This document shows, piece after piece, positions 36,841 to 45,291 of a stretch of DNA of 64,000 nt. Both the position numbers and the translations under genes were made by a program. Source of the DNA: Luteitalea sp. (GTDB taxonomy: Bacteria; Acidobacteriota; Vicinamibacteria; Vicinamibacterales; Vicinamibacteraceae); NCBI GenBank assembly GCA_009377605.1, contig WHTT01000023.1, forward strand, positions 1-64,000. The letters run 5' to 3'. The stretch's first letter is position 1. Each line of letters begins with the position of its first letter. The notes beneath the pieces are model-generated. The model worked only from the letters and a program-made list of their open reading frames with translations, searched no databases and was not told the origin of the DNA.

Positions 36841-37854
36841 CCCTGACCGCTCGTGTTCTCCGTCTCCGTCGAGTTGCCGCGAAAGCGCGAGGAGCGCTGG
36901 ACCCTGTCCCCAGGGATATACGCCGAAGGCCCGCGTGGCGTACATCTCGCGTGATCCTATCGGCGTCGCTTCAGTGACCAATTGCAGGGCACCCGTCTGA
37001 TCGATGAGCGCCGGGATTGCCTCCCGGGCGCGGCGTTCCATCGATTCATGTGTCGACCGGTCGAGAAGGCCGGATCGAACAGCCCCGGGAAGCGCGGATG
37101 CGACCATCGCCGCCAGCGTGGATTCCGCGAATGTCCGCTCGTCATCGATGATCGTGTGCCACAAGCCATCTGTCCGCTGAGCTCTGGCAAGTCCGTCGGA
37201 CAGAGCCCGCAGCCGCTGGTGCAGCTCCAGCCGCGCCGGATGTTCGGATGGGAGCTCGACGAGTGTGTCGACCAGGCCCAGCAGCGCCCAGCCGTTGCCG
37301 CGAGCCCAGCGCTCGCCATTGGGACCACAGCGTAGCTCGTGACCGTGCACGAAGAGACCGGTCCTCTCGTCTTGTAGCAAGCGCGCGTAGGCCAGGAGCT
37401 CGCCAGCGCCCTGATCGTAATAGCGGTCTTCGGACGTGGCCGTGGCGAGTCTGACGAGAAAGGGCGGATCGACGTGCATGCAGTCCACCCAGATTTGATG
37501 CTGCCAGCCGGCCTGATCGGGGCGATGCCAGCGCGCACCGGATTCATGCTGCGGAAAGGAGGCGTGCAGCGCTGCCAGCCCGCGGGCCGCTTCGAGAAAC
37601 GCGGGATCACCGGTTCGTCGCCAGAGCGCCAACAGCTCACATCCCGGGCCGACGTGGTCTGCAGCGGAGCAGGCGACACCTCGTCCGAACCACGCCCGGA
37701 GCAGGCCATGCACGAATGCTGGGGCGGCGGCATCCCCGACAGCATCGGCGAAGACCATGAGGCCACGCAAGGCAATCGCTTCCCCAAAGCCCCAGACGCG
37801 AAAGTTCCAGGTCATGGTGCGTCGCGCCACGCGCCGCAGCCTGTCGACGCTCAC
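36835..37854 (-). CDS. Glycoside hydrolase, GH88/GH105-like (unsaturated glucuronyl or rhamnogalacturonyl hydrolase)
   Basis: 339 residues, an (alpha/alpha)6-barrel. The motif WVDCMHVDPPFLVRLA contains the catalytic Asp of YteR/GH88 enzymes. A second conserved block, WARGNGWALLGLVDTLVELP, and the loop RTDGLWHTIIDDERTFAES complete the signature. These enzymes hydrate the 4,5-unsaturated uronic acid at the end of oligosaccharides produced by polysaccharide lyases. No signal peptide is seen, so it acts in the cytoplasm or is exported by another route. Start at 37854 overlaps the upstream 935-residue gene stop by four bases (translational coupling). The N-terminal 12 residues are Arg-rich and could be trimmed to an internal Met. 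Confidence 0.9.
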   Translation of the reverse strand: MSVDRLRRVARRTMTWNFRVWGFGEAIALRGLMVFADAVGDAAAPAFVHGLLRAWFGRGVACSAADHVGPGCELLALWRRTGDPAFLEAARGLAALHASFPQHESGARWHRPDQAGWQHQIWVDCMHVDPPFLVRLATATSEDRYYDQGAGELLAYARLLQDERTGLFVHGHELRCGPNGERWARGNGWALLGLVDTLVELPSEHPARLELHQRLRALSDGLARAQRTDGLWHTIIDDERTFAESTLAAMVASALPGAVRSGLLDRSTHESMERRAREAIPALIDQTGALQLVTEATPIGSREMYATRAFGVYPWGQGPALLALSRQLDGDGEHERSGL

Positions 37855-40658
37855 CGCAGGAGCCGCGTCGTTGTGGTGCGAGCCGTTCCGCCACCTGGCT
37901 GGGACAGCTCGACGTAATATTCAAACGCATGCTCTTCGTCTGGGATTGGCAGGCTGAACTCGAACGGATGCGCGTCATCGACCATCGACGCCCAGGATTG
38001 CCCGGCCCGGTAGTGAAGCGTCGCGGACGTGATCTGTTTCTCCGAGGCTTGGAGCCAGACGAAGGCGTTGGTCTCTCGGCGACCCATCGAGATCATCATG
38101 CCAGTGACGTTACCGAGCGACGTCGCCTGCACGCGGTGACTCTCGGCGCTCAGGGGCTTCGTCGCCTGGTCGAAATAGCTGTCGTGGAGACGCGTGAACA
38201 CCGGCATCTCCTCGACCACGAGCGCGGTGAGGCCCCTGGGCGAGATGGGGACCGTCAACCGTCCGTCGATGGCGGCAATGGTATCCGAGACCTTTCCGTC
38301 GTGCCACACACGAACGCGGTAGCGCTTGCCGACGGAGTACGGGAGGTAGTCTCGGTTCAGCTGAATCTCGGCTTGTGACCGACGAGGCGATTCGTTCGCG
38401 AGTGCGAGGTAGAAGTTGCCGTTGCCGTAGCCGGAGAGATAGTTGATCTGCGGATCACCGATCGAGACGATGTGCTTCGGCATCCACAAGCGGACGCCAG
38501 AATCGCCATAGAACGTGCCAGGACGGTCTCCGTAGACCTTGCTCTGCAGATACGCATATCCCTGCGCATACCGGGACGGGAACGTGATCTCATGCTTCGA
38601 TCGCACCTCCACGTCGGACACCAGGTAGTCGACGAGCAGCGCAATGTGCGGCCACACGTGGTTGTAGTAGACCTGGTTGTACGAGAAGGCGCCAAACAGA
38701 CGCCGTGGATAGTCGGCACGCGCGTACACATCGCTGAACTCGACGTTGATATCGTAGCCGGGATAGTTGGCGTATCGGCCGATGACGGCGGATCGCGCGA
38801 CGGCACGCAGGAACGGATCGTTGCTTGCGTCGGCCACACGCAAGAAGTACGCAGCGTAGTGCGCCAGAAGGACGGCAGGATTGCCCTGAAAGGTGGTCGA
38901 GGCCTCCGGCGTGAGACCAATCTGTGAGACACGCCACGCTGGAAGCGTTTGCTCGGGCGTGCGCATGTGGAAGTTGCGCCCGCGATACCCCCATCCAATC
39001 GGCGCCTTGTTGTCGAGGTCCACGGTGACGCTGCCTGCGGGGGGCGTGGGATACAGCCAGCAGAACGAGGCATAGCGCTCGGCGCCACGGGTCGCCGCGT
39101 CCAGGTACCGCTGATCGCCCGTTTCCTCGTACAGCTCGAAGAGGTCCACCCATTTCGGTGCGAAGTCGGTCCAGAACTGCCCGCCGGTCTCGACGTGGAC
39201 GTCCGTGAAGTCGGTTTGTGGCGTGTCGATGCGTTCTTCGACGTAGGCGTCCGCAAGTTGCCTGGCCGTGTCGAGATAGCGCTGTTCTCCCGTGAGCCGG
39301 TACAAGGCGAGATTGTTCTGGAACGTGTTCGTTTCGCTGACCATGTCGAGGTTGAGCGCCCGAGGTGTCTTGGCCATCTCCAATGCGTAGCGATGAAACA
39401 CCGGGCTACGTTCCCGCGTGACGTGGAACAGCTCGGCGAGCTCGCTGACTTCAGCGCTCGGCCCGTTCATGTTGTGCGATGCGCCCTGCCCCTCGATGTG
39501 CGTGGCCTCGGAGAACAGATACTTCTCGCGCGACATCAAATACTCGGTGACCGGAAGGGCGCGTCGGCGATAGATCGCGGGGTCGTCTCGCAGCAGTGCA
39601 ACCGACAGGGGATGGAGCGCCGACACCACCTTGACCGTGCCCTCGACGTCACTGGCGTAGTCGAATCCCTTCAGATCCGGAACCCAGCCCGAATACTGAT
39701 CGTCCATCGCGAAATCGATCATGTTCGTGATCGTGTCGTTGAGCGAGTGCTCCGTGTTCTCTCGAAGATCACGGAAGTCGAAGAGCGACTTCGCGATGTG
39801 CTGGAACGCGGCGTACCAGTTGCCGTTCACCAGGACGGGACGCATGCGAAACGCAAAAGCTCGACCTGCTTCCATCCGTGACCCGGCCTTGCCGAAGAGC
39901 GGAGCAAACACCATCGGCTGCGCTCCGCCGGCGGGGTTGCGAAGCATCAGCCCGAATCGAGAGTTGTCGATGTTCGGCAACCGGTACGGGCTCTCGGCGG
40001 GATCCGTGGCGAGGCCGAGCGTGGCGCCGTTACGCGATACGAGCGTCGCGGGCAGAGTGGCCATGAACTCTGCCGTCAACAGCGGCGCACGCGGAAAGCG
40101 TTTTTCCTGCCAGACGAGCGGCTGCCAGAAGCCCTCCGCCGTGGGCGGATCCGTCTCCGGCGCTCCCGTGTATCCGATGGTGTACCAGCCAGCCCGCTTC
40201 GGCGTGAACCGGAAGGAGAGAATCGGCTCCTTTCCGTCTCCGGCCGGCTCGATTGTGGCTTCGAGCGCGAAGTCGTCCCGAGCCGGGAAGATCCACTCTA
40301 TGGCGCCCGTGCTCGTTGTATTTGCGGACGCAGCCTCGACGGTCTGCACGGTTCCGGCTTCGAACAGCACGTCGGTGCGTCCCTCCGAGCCCTGCTTCTG
40401 CCACGAAGGCAGCGCATACGCTTCGGGATCCGTCATCTGCGTGCGTCGACGTGGATCGGAGAACGCCCGGGTCATCGCCATCTCAGGGTCCGCATCGGCT
40501 CGGATGACCGTGAAGCGAGGCCGAAAGCGTTCCTTCATCGGGCCACGCGTCACTTCAACACTTCGATCCGGCAGCGGCCGTATCGAATACGCTGACTCGT
40601 CTGCCGAGAGAAGCGCCATGCTCGCGACGAGCAGCGTCACGACGAGCGAAGCAGTCAT
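37851..40658 (-). CDS. Large secreted protein of unknown family, carbohydrate locus
   Basis: About 935 residues from ATG 40658, which has AGGAG eight bases upstream. Signal peptide TASLVVTLLVASMALLSAD. The N-terminal about 280 residues are beta-rich (FTPKRAGWYTIGYTGAPETD). The middle (about 290-700) is helical with Trp/Tyr/His-rich repeats typical of an (alpha/alpha) toroid (YFLRVADASNDPFLRAVARS, WTDFAPKWVDLFELYEETGD, SHNMNGPSAEVSELAELFHV). The C-terminal part is again beta (RVRVWHDGKVSDTIAA, TSATLHYRAG-like). The layout matches polysaccharide-active enzymes such as lyases or family GH127-like hydrolases, but I cannot assign a family. Translation is coupled to the aldolase upstream (TGA within the Shine-Dalgarno) and to GH88 downstream. 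Confidence 0.7.
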   Translation of the reverse strand: MTASLVVTLLVASMALLSADESAYSIRPLPDRSVEVTRGPMKERFRPRFTVIRADADPEMAMTRAFSDPRRRTQMTDPEAYALPSWQKQGSEGRTDVLFEAGTVQTVEAASANTTSTGAIEWIFPARDDFALEATIEPAGDGKEPILSFRFTPKRAGWYTIGYTGAPETDPPTAEGFWQPLVWQEKRFPRAPLLTAEFMATLPATLVSRNGATLGLATDPAESPYRLPNIDNSRFGLMLRNPAGGAQPMVFAPLFGKAGSRMEAGRAFAFRMRPVLVNGNWYAAFQHIAKSLFDFRDLRENTEHSLNDTITNMIDFAMDDQYSGWVPDLKGFDYASDVEGTVKVVSALHPLSVALLRDDPAIYRRRALPVTEYLMSREKYLFSEATHIEGQGASHNMNGPSAEVSELAELFHVTRERSPVFHRYALEMAKTPRALNLDMVSETNTFQNNLALYRLTGEQRYLDTARQLADAYVEERIDTPQTDFTDVHVETGGQFWTDFAPKWVDLFELYEETGDQRYLDAATRGAERYASFCWLYPTPPAGSVTVDLDNKAPIGWGYRGRNFHMRTPEQTLPAWRVSQIGLTPEASTTFQGNPAVLLAHYAAYFLRVADASNDPFLRAVARSAVIGRYANYPGYDINVEFSDVYARADYPRRLFGAFSYNQVYYNHVWPHIALLVDYLVSDVEVRSKHEITFPSRYAQGYAYLQSKVYGDRPGTFYGDSGVRLWMPKHIVSIGDPQINYLSGYGNGNFYLALANESPRRSQAEIQLNRDYLPYSVGKRYRVRVWHDGKVSDTIAAIDGRLTVPISPRGLTALVVEEMPVFTRLHDSYFDQATKPLSAESHRVQATSLGNVTGMMISMGRRETNAFVWLQASEKQITSATLHYRAGQSWASMVDDAHPFEFSLPIPDEEHAFEYYVELSQPGGGTARTTTTRLLR

Positions 40659-40669
40659 CGGGTCACTCC

Positions 40670-41578
40670 TCAAGTCGCCCAGGTCAGCGCCCGCATGGGG
40701 ACGCGTTCTCGCAGCGCCGCCAGCTCGCGCAGGCCGATCTCGTCCAATGTACGCGTGGGGTGGCGGACGCGGGCGCTGGCAATCACACCGCCTGCCGCGA
40801 GGTTGTGCTTCATTGCAGAGACGCCGAGCCCAGGCTGGAGCTCGTAGCGGATGATCGGTAGGTACCGCGTGATCTCGTCACGCGCGGTAGCCTCGTCTCC
40901 GGCCTTCCACGCCTGATGGACGCGCACGAACATGTCCGTGAGATCAGAGCCGGGCATGATGCCGCGCGCGCCCCTGTTCAATTCCTCGATCAGGAATTGG
41001 CCGTTGAGGCCGCCAAAGATCGTCAATTGGTCGCCGGCCAGGCGGCGGACTTCGGTCATCTTCGGGCCCGTCGGCGGCGCCTCGATCTTGGCGTAGCAGG
41101 CGCGTGGCAGCGTTCCAGCGAGCCGTGCGAGGAGCCCCGGAGCCATGGCGACGCCGGTCATGAGCGGCGCGTCCTGCACCATGATGGGAATCTCGAGCGC
41201 CGCGTCGATCGCTCGGTAGTACTCGAAGATGCCTTCGGCATCCGGCTTCAGGTAGTAGGGAGGGACGACCATCACGCCCGCCGCCCCTTCCTTTTGGGCC
41301 TGCACGCTGAGCGCCACGGCGACGTCGGTGCCGGTGTGTCCTGTCGAGACGATGATCGGGATGCGGCCATCGACCTCACGCACGATCGCGCGCAGGAGGG
41401 TCAGGCGCTCCTCGCTGCTGAGCGTGTACCCTTCGCCCGCCGTGCCAAAGAGGGCGAGACCCTGGGCGCCGCAATCGAGCAGGAAGCGAACCAGGCAGAG
41501 CTGGCTGTCGAGGTCGAGCCCGCCAGCTTCGTCGAACGTCGTGTTGACGATGGGGAAGATGCCTTCGAAGCGATTCAC
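40670..41578 (-). CDS. Dihydrodipicolinate-synthase-family aldolase
   Basis: About 302 residues from the GTG at 41578 (VNRFEGIFPIVNTTF), which has AGGAGGGG at the right distance; an upstream reading to 41635 lacks a ribosome site. TIM-barrel class I aldolase/lyase: the loop LFGTAGEGYTLSSEER, the Tyr/Thr proton relay (STGHTGTD, PPYYLKPD) and the Schiff-base lysine in CYAKIEAPP are readable. In this locus it probably cleaves a 2-keto-3-deoxy sugar acid to pyruvate and an aldehyde, downstream of the dehydratase at 50017, rather than making lysine; that role is inference from context. First gene of the minus-strand unit. Confidence 0.88.
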   Translation of the reverse strand: MNRFEGIFPIVNTTFDEAGGLDLDSQLCLVRFLLDCGAQGLALFGTAGEGYTLSSEERLTLLRAIVREVDGRIPIIVSTGHTGTDVAVALSVQAQKEGAAGVMVVPPYYLKPDAEGIFEYYRAIDAALEIPIMVQDAPLMTGVAMAPGLLARLAGTLPRACYAKIEAPPTGPKMTEVRRLAGDQLTIFGGLNGQFLIEELNRGARGIMPGSDLTDMFVRVHQAWKAGDEATARDEITRYLPIIRYELQPGLGVSAMKHNLAAGGVIASARVRHPTRTLDEIGLRELAALRERVPMRALTWAT

Positions 41579-41735
41579 CCGGTTCCCCCTCCTTTGCCCT
41601 CGCCACTTTCCCTGACCGCGGCAAGCGTAGCACATTCAGTCTTCGATGTGACATTGTAAATCTGAAATGTTCCATTTGATATTAAAAAGGCCCTGTGCTA
41701 CCGTTTGCTCCCAGCCAACCACAAGGAGCTGCGCC
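41579..41735. promoter_or_regulatory. Divergent promoter region of the sugar locus
   Basis: Shared control region between the aldolase (minus) and the TonB receptor (plus). Positions 41640-41690 are strikingly AT-rich. They hold ATTGTAAATCTGA at 41655, resembling the word before the GntR gene, and an inverted repeat AAATG-TTC-CATTT at 41664-41676. Both are candidate operators for the GntR protein. AAGGAG at 41723 is the ribosome site of the receptor. Confidence 0.45.
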
Positions 41736-44700
41736 ATGCCCGTGAACGCTCGCCCCTGTCGCTGGGGGCAGGTCGCCATCCGTCGCGCCTGCCGCTGGGT
41801 TTCTGTGCTGACCTTCTGGTTGATCGCGGTCACGACCGCTTTCGCCCAGCAGGGGCGAGGTACCATTCTCGGCACCGTCACCGACAGCACGGGGGTCGCG
41901 CTGCCTGGCGTGACGGTCGAGGTCGCGAACGTCGCCACGGAGGTGTCGACGAGCGTGACGACCAACGCGCAGGGCGCCTACGCGGTGCCGAACCTGCTGG
42001 TAGGTGAATACACCGTCACGTTCAGCCTCGAAGGCTTCACCAAGATCGTCCGCGCCGGCATTCTCCTCGAAGTGGACCAACGTGCCCAGGTGGATGTGCG
42101 GCTCGAGGTCGGCTCGGTGAGCGAAGTGGTCGAGGTCAACGCCAGCGCGTCTCGCGTCGACACCACCACCGCCACGCTTGGCAAGGTGGTCGAAAACCGC
42201 CAGATACAGGAGCTGCCACTGAACGGCCGCAACGCGCTCTCGCTGGTGCTGCTGACGCCTGCGGTGCAGTCGGGCGTCGGGCCGTCGGCCAGCGGGTTCG
42301 GCGATCGCGGCACTGAGCTTGCGCTGATCCGCATCAACGGCAGTCCGCTGGCCGCGAATAACTTCCTCGTGGACGGCCTGAGCAGCACGAACCCGTACTA
42401 TCCCGATCTCAACATCAGTCCGACCGTGGACGCGGTGCAGGAATTCAAGGTCCAGACCAGCACGATGTCGTCGGAATACGGCTTTACGCTCGGCGGCGTC
42501 GTCAACCTCGTGACAAAGTCCGGGACCAACAGCTATCACGGCACGCTGTACGAGTTCGTCCGCAACGACGCGCTCGATGCGAACAGTTGGCAGAACAACC
42601 GTACCGATAGCGAGAAGGCGCCGCTCGACTACAATCAGTTCGGCGGCTCGCTCGGCGGGCCGGTTCGCCTCCCCTCATGGCTGGGGGGCCTTGACGGCCG
42701 CGGGCGCAGCTTCTTCTTCTACAACTTCGAAGGATATGAGTTCACCACAAGCCGCAGCGGCTTTCTGACGGTGCCGACCGAGGCCATGCGCCGCGGGGAT
42801 TTCTCGGAGTTACGTGACGGCGAGGGCCATCTCATCACGATTTTCGATCCTGCCACGACGCGGCCGAATCCCAACGCCAATGGCTTCATCCGCGATCCCT
42901 TCCCCGGAAACATCATTCCAGAGGACCGTCTCGACCCGGTCGCACAAAACATCACGGCGTTCTATCCGTTGCCGAACCGCACGCCGGACAATGCCCCCTC
43001 GCGACTGAACAACTACGTCGGTACCGTCTCGAACGAACGCGAGTTCCGCCAACACGTCGCACGCATCGACCACGGCATCTCGGATCGCAATCAGCTCGCC
43101 GTCCGCTACGTCTACTCTCGGCAGTTCACGGACCAGGGCACGTCGAACCTCTACCCAGATCCGGTCGTCCGGACACGGAACGATCCGTTCCGCGGCCACA
43201 ACATCGTCGTGACCGACCAGCACACCTTCTCGCCGACGCTCTTGCACGAAACGCGATTCGGGCTGGCCAAACAGGTGTTCGACTTCACGGTCGTAAGCTT
43301 CGGCGGCAACTGGCCGCAGCAACTCGGACTGCCGGCGAGCGTGCCACCGGATACCTTCCCGCAAATCCGCAATGGTCTACCCACTTTCATGACGGGCACC
43401 GTCGGCAACCGCGGCGGCGAGGTGTGGCAGCTCGCGGATACCTTCACGTGGCTGCGCGGCAATCACTCGCTGAAATTCGGCACGCAGCTCAGGTGGACCG
43501 AGGCCGAGAATTTCCAAGCGGCCGATCCTTCCGGTGACTTCACCTTCTCGAGCAGCCTGACCAACAACGCCTCGCCGGATCCCACCGCGCGCATCAACAC
43601 CGGCGATGGGTTTGCGACGTTCATGCTCGGGGCCGTCGACGAAGCCAACGTGACCACCCATCTCCCTGAGGAGCAGGTCGGCGGCGCGGTAGCCTTGTTC
43701 TTCAATGACGAGTGGCGAGTCTCGTCGCGGTTGTCCGTCAGCCTCGGCGTGCGCTACGACCTGCAGCAGCAGCCGTCCGAGCGGAACTGCGGCACGTCGA
43801 ACTTCAATCCGTTTGCCACCAATCCCACCAACGGCCTGCTCGGTCGGACGGAGTTTGCCTGCGTCGACGTCGACCGTCCGTTTGCCCGCACGGACACGAA
43901 CGACGTGGCGCCGCGCGTAGGCTGGGCCTGGGACGTGCTCGGGGATCAGTCGACCGTGATACGAGGTGGCTACGGCATGTTTTATGCTGGCGCGTTCCAG
44001 TTCGGCATCCTGAATCTTGAAAGCACGAACGGCTTTGGGACGACCTCGACCACGTTTCTGCCGCCAGGCAACAACACACTGCTGGCGGCCTTCCAGTTGC
44101 ACGACGGCTTCCCGTCGCCGCCGCTGACGTCACAAGGCGCGGACTTCGGGCCGAACCTGTTCGCCCTCACGAACAATGCCCAATATCGCGCGGCGGACCA
44201 GCCGACGCCGGTCTCGCACCAGTGGGGCCTGTCCCTCCAGCGGCAGCTCGCTGGCAGCTGGATCGTGGAGGCGGCATACTCCGGAAACCGCGGCCTGCAC
44301 CTGATCGCCGGGAACTACGATTTGAACCAGGCAGACCCCGCGCTCATCCGCGAGCTCGGCTTGGCGGGCGAGCTCGATAACCTGGTGCCGAACCCGTTCG
44401 CTGGACAAGTGCCCGGCGAGCTCGGCGCGGCGGAGATTACCCAAGAGCAGGCGCTTCGCCCGTATCCGTACGTCGGCGACATTCCCGTGCGATCGCCGCA
44501 CCTGGGCTCGTCAACGTACAATTCGCTGTTGCTCTCGGCGCAAAAGCGCTTCTCTGACGGCTTTTCGCTCCTGGCCTCGTACACCTATGCGCACTTCGAG
44601 AGCGATTCGGTGCGGAACCCCATCAACTTCGTCGCGACGGAAGGCGGGGGTGAGTTCGACTTTCAGAATGGGCGGTTCGACCGGGACGCCGAGTGGTCAG

Positions 44701-45281
44701 AGGACCCCTCGAACGCCCCACATCGGCTCGTGCTCAGCGGTGTGTGGGATCTGCCCATCGGCCGAGGACGCGCCGTCAACATCGACAATGGTCTGCTCAA
44801 TGCGATCGCCGGCGGTTGGCAGCTGAACGGCATCGGCACCTTCGTCTCTGGCGCGCCGCTCATCGTCCGCGGCGCGAGTAACGGCCTGGCCGATCGGCCG
44901 GATTTGCTGCGAGACCCGTCGTTGCCGGACGATCACGTGGACGAGCATCCGGAGCGGGGCGTGCTGTTCTTCGACCCGACCGCCTTCGCCAATCCGGAGC
45001 CGTTCACCTTCGGGAACACACCGCGCGCCGTCAGCAGCGCGCGCACGCCCGGTGCGGTCATGGTCGATCTGTCGCTGTTCAAGACCGTCCGGTTCTCGAA
45101 CGGCACCGCGCTGCAGTTTCGTCTCGAGGCGTTCAACGCGCTCAATCATGTGAATCTTGGACGGCCAGCCATGTCGTTTGGGGCCGGTCCGGACGGCCTG
45201 AACAGCAGCGATAGCTTTGGCCGCGCCACGACAGCCCGCGCGCCGCGCCAAGTGCAAGTGGGGATAAAGCTAATTTTCTGA
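41736..45281 (+). CDS. TonB-dependent receptor (Oar-like), intact
   Basis: About 1181 residues from ATG 41736, with AAGGAG upstream; a reading from 41667 would precede the signal peptide. The basic N-region and core WVSVLTFWLIAVTTAFAQ form the signal peptide. Then comes the carboxypeptidase-regulatory-like domain (GTILGTVTDSTGVALPGVTV), a plug (QELPLNGRNALSLVLLTPAV, VKSGTNSYHGTLYEFVRNDA-type) and a long beta barrel. It ends in QVQVGIKLIF with the terminal aromatic residue needed for BAM insertion. It is the first gene of the plus-strand half of the sugar locus and is likely the oligosaccharide importer, although receptors of this family are not specific by sequence. The gene following is 11 bases away. 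Confidence 0.93.
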   Translation: MPVNARPCRWGQVAIRRACRWVSVLTFWLIAVTTAFAQQGRGTILGTVTDSTGVALPGVTVEVANVATEVSTSVTTNAQGAYAVPNLLVGEYTVTFSLEGFTKIVRAGILLEVDQRAQVDVRLEVGSVSEVVEVNASASRVDTTTATLGKVVENRQIQELPLNGRNALSLVLLTPAVQSGVGPSASGFGDRGTELALIRINGSPLAANNFLVDGLSSTNPYYPDLNISPTVDAVQEFKVQTSTMSSEYGFTLGGVVNLVTKSGTNSYHGTLYEFVRNDALDANSWQNNRTDSEKAPLDYNQFGGSLGGPVRLPSWLGGLDGRGRSFFFYNFEGYEFTTSRSGFLTVPTEAMRRGDFSELRDGEGHLITIFDPATTRPNPNANGFIRDPFPGNIIPEDRLDPVAQNITAFYPLPNRTPDNAPSRLNNYVGTVSNEREFRQHVARIDHGISDRNQLAVRYVYSRQFTDQGTSNLYPDPVVRTRNDPFRGHNIVVTDQHTFSPTLLHETRFGLAKQVFDFTVVSFGGNWPQQLGLPASVPPDTFPQIRNGLPTFMTGTVGNRGGEVWQLADTFTWLRGNHSLKFGTQLRWTEAENFQAADPSGDFTFSSSLTNNASPDPTARINTGDGFATFMLGAVDEANVTTHLPEEQVGGAVALFFNDEWRVSSRLSVSLGVRYDLQQQPSERNCGTSNFNPFATNPTNGLLGRTEFACVDVDRPFARTDTNDVAPRVGWAWDVLGDQSTVIRGGYGMFYAGAFQFGILNLESTNGFGTTSTTFLPPGNNTLLAAFQLHDGFPSPPLTSQGADFGPNLFALTNNAQYRAADQPTPVSHQWGLSLQRQLAGSWIVEAAYSGNRGLHLIAGNYDLNQADPALIRELGLAGELDNLVPNPFAGQVPGELGAAEITQEQALRPYPYVGDIPVRSPHLGSSTYNSLLLSAQKRFSDGFSLLASYTYAHFESDSVRNPINFVATEGGGEFDFQNGRFDRDAEWSEDPSNAPHRLVLSGVWDLPIGRGRAVNIDNGLLNAIAGGWQLNGIGTFVSGAPLIVRGASNGLADRPDLLRDPSLPDDHVDEHPERGVLFFDPTAFANPEPFTFGNTPRAVSSARTPGAVMVDLSLFKTVRFSNGTALQFRLEAFNALNHVNLGRPAMSFGAGPDGLNSSDSFGRATTARAPRQVQVGIKLIF

Positions 45282-45291
45282 GGGAGCCTGC

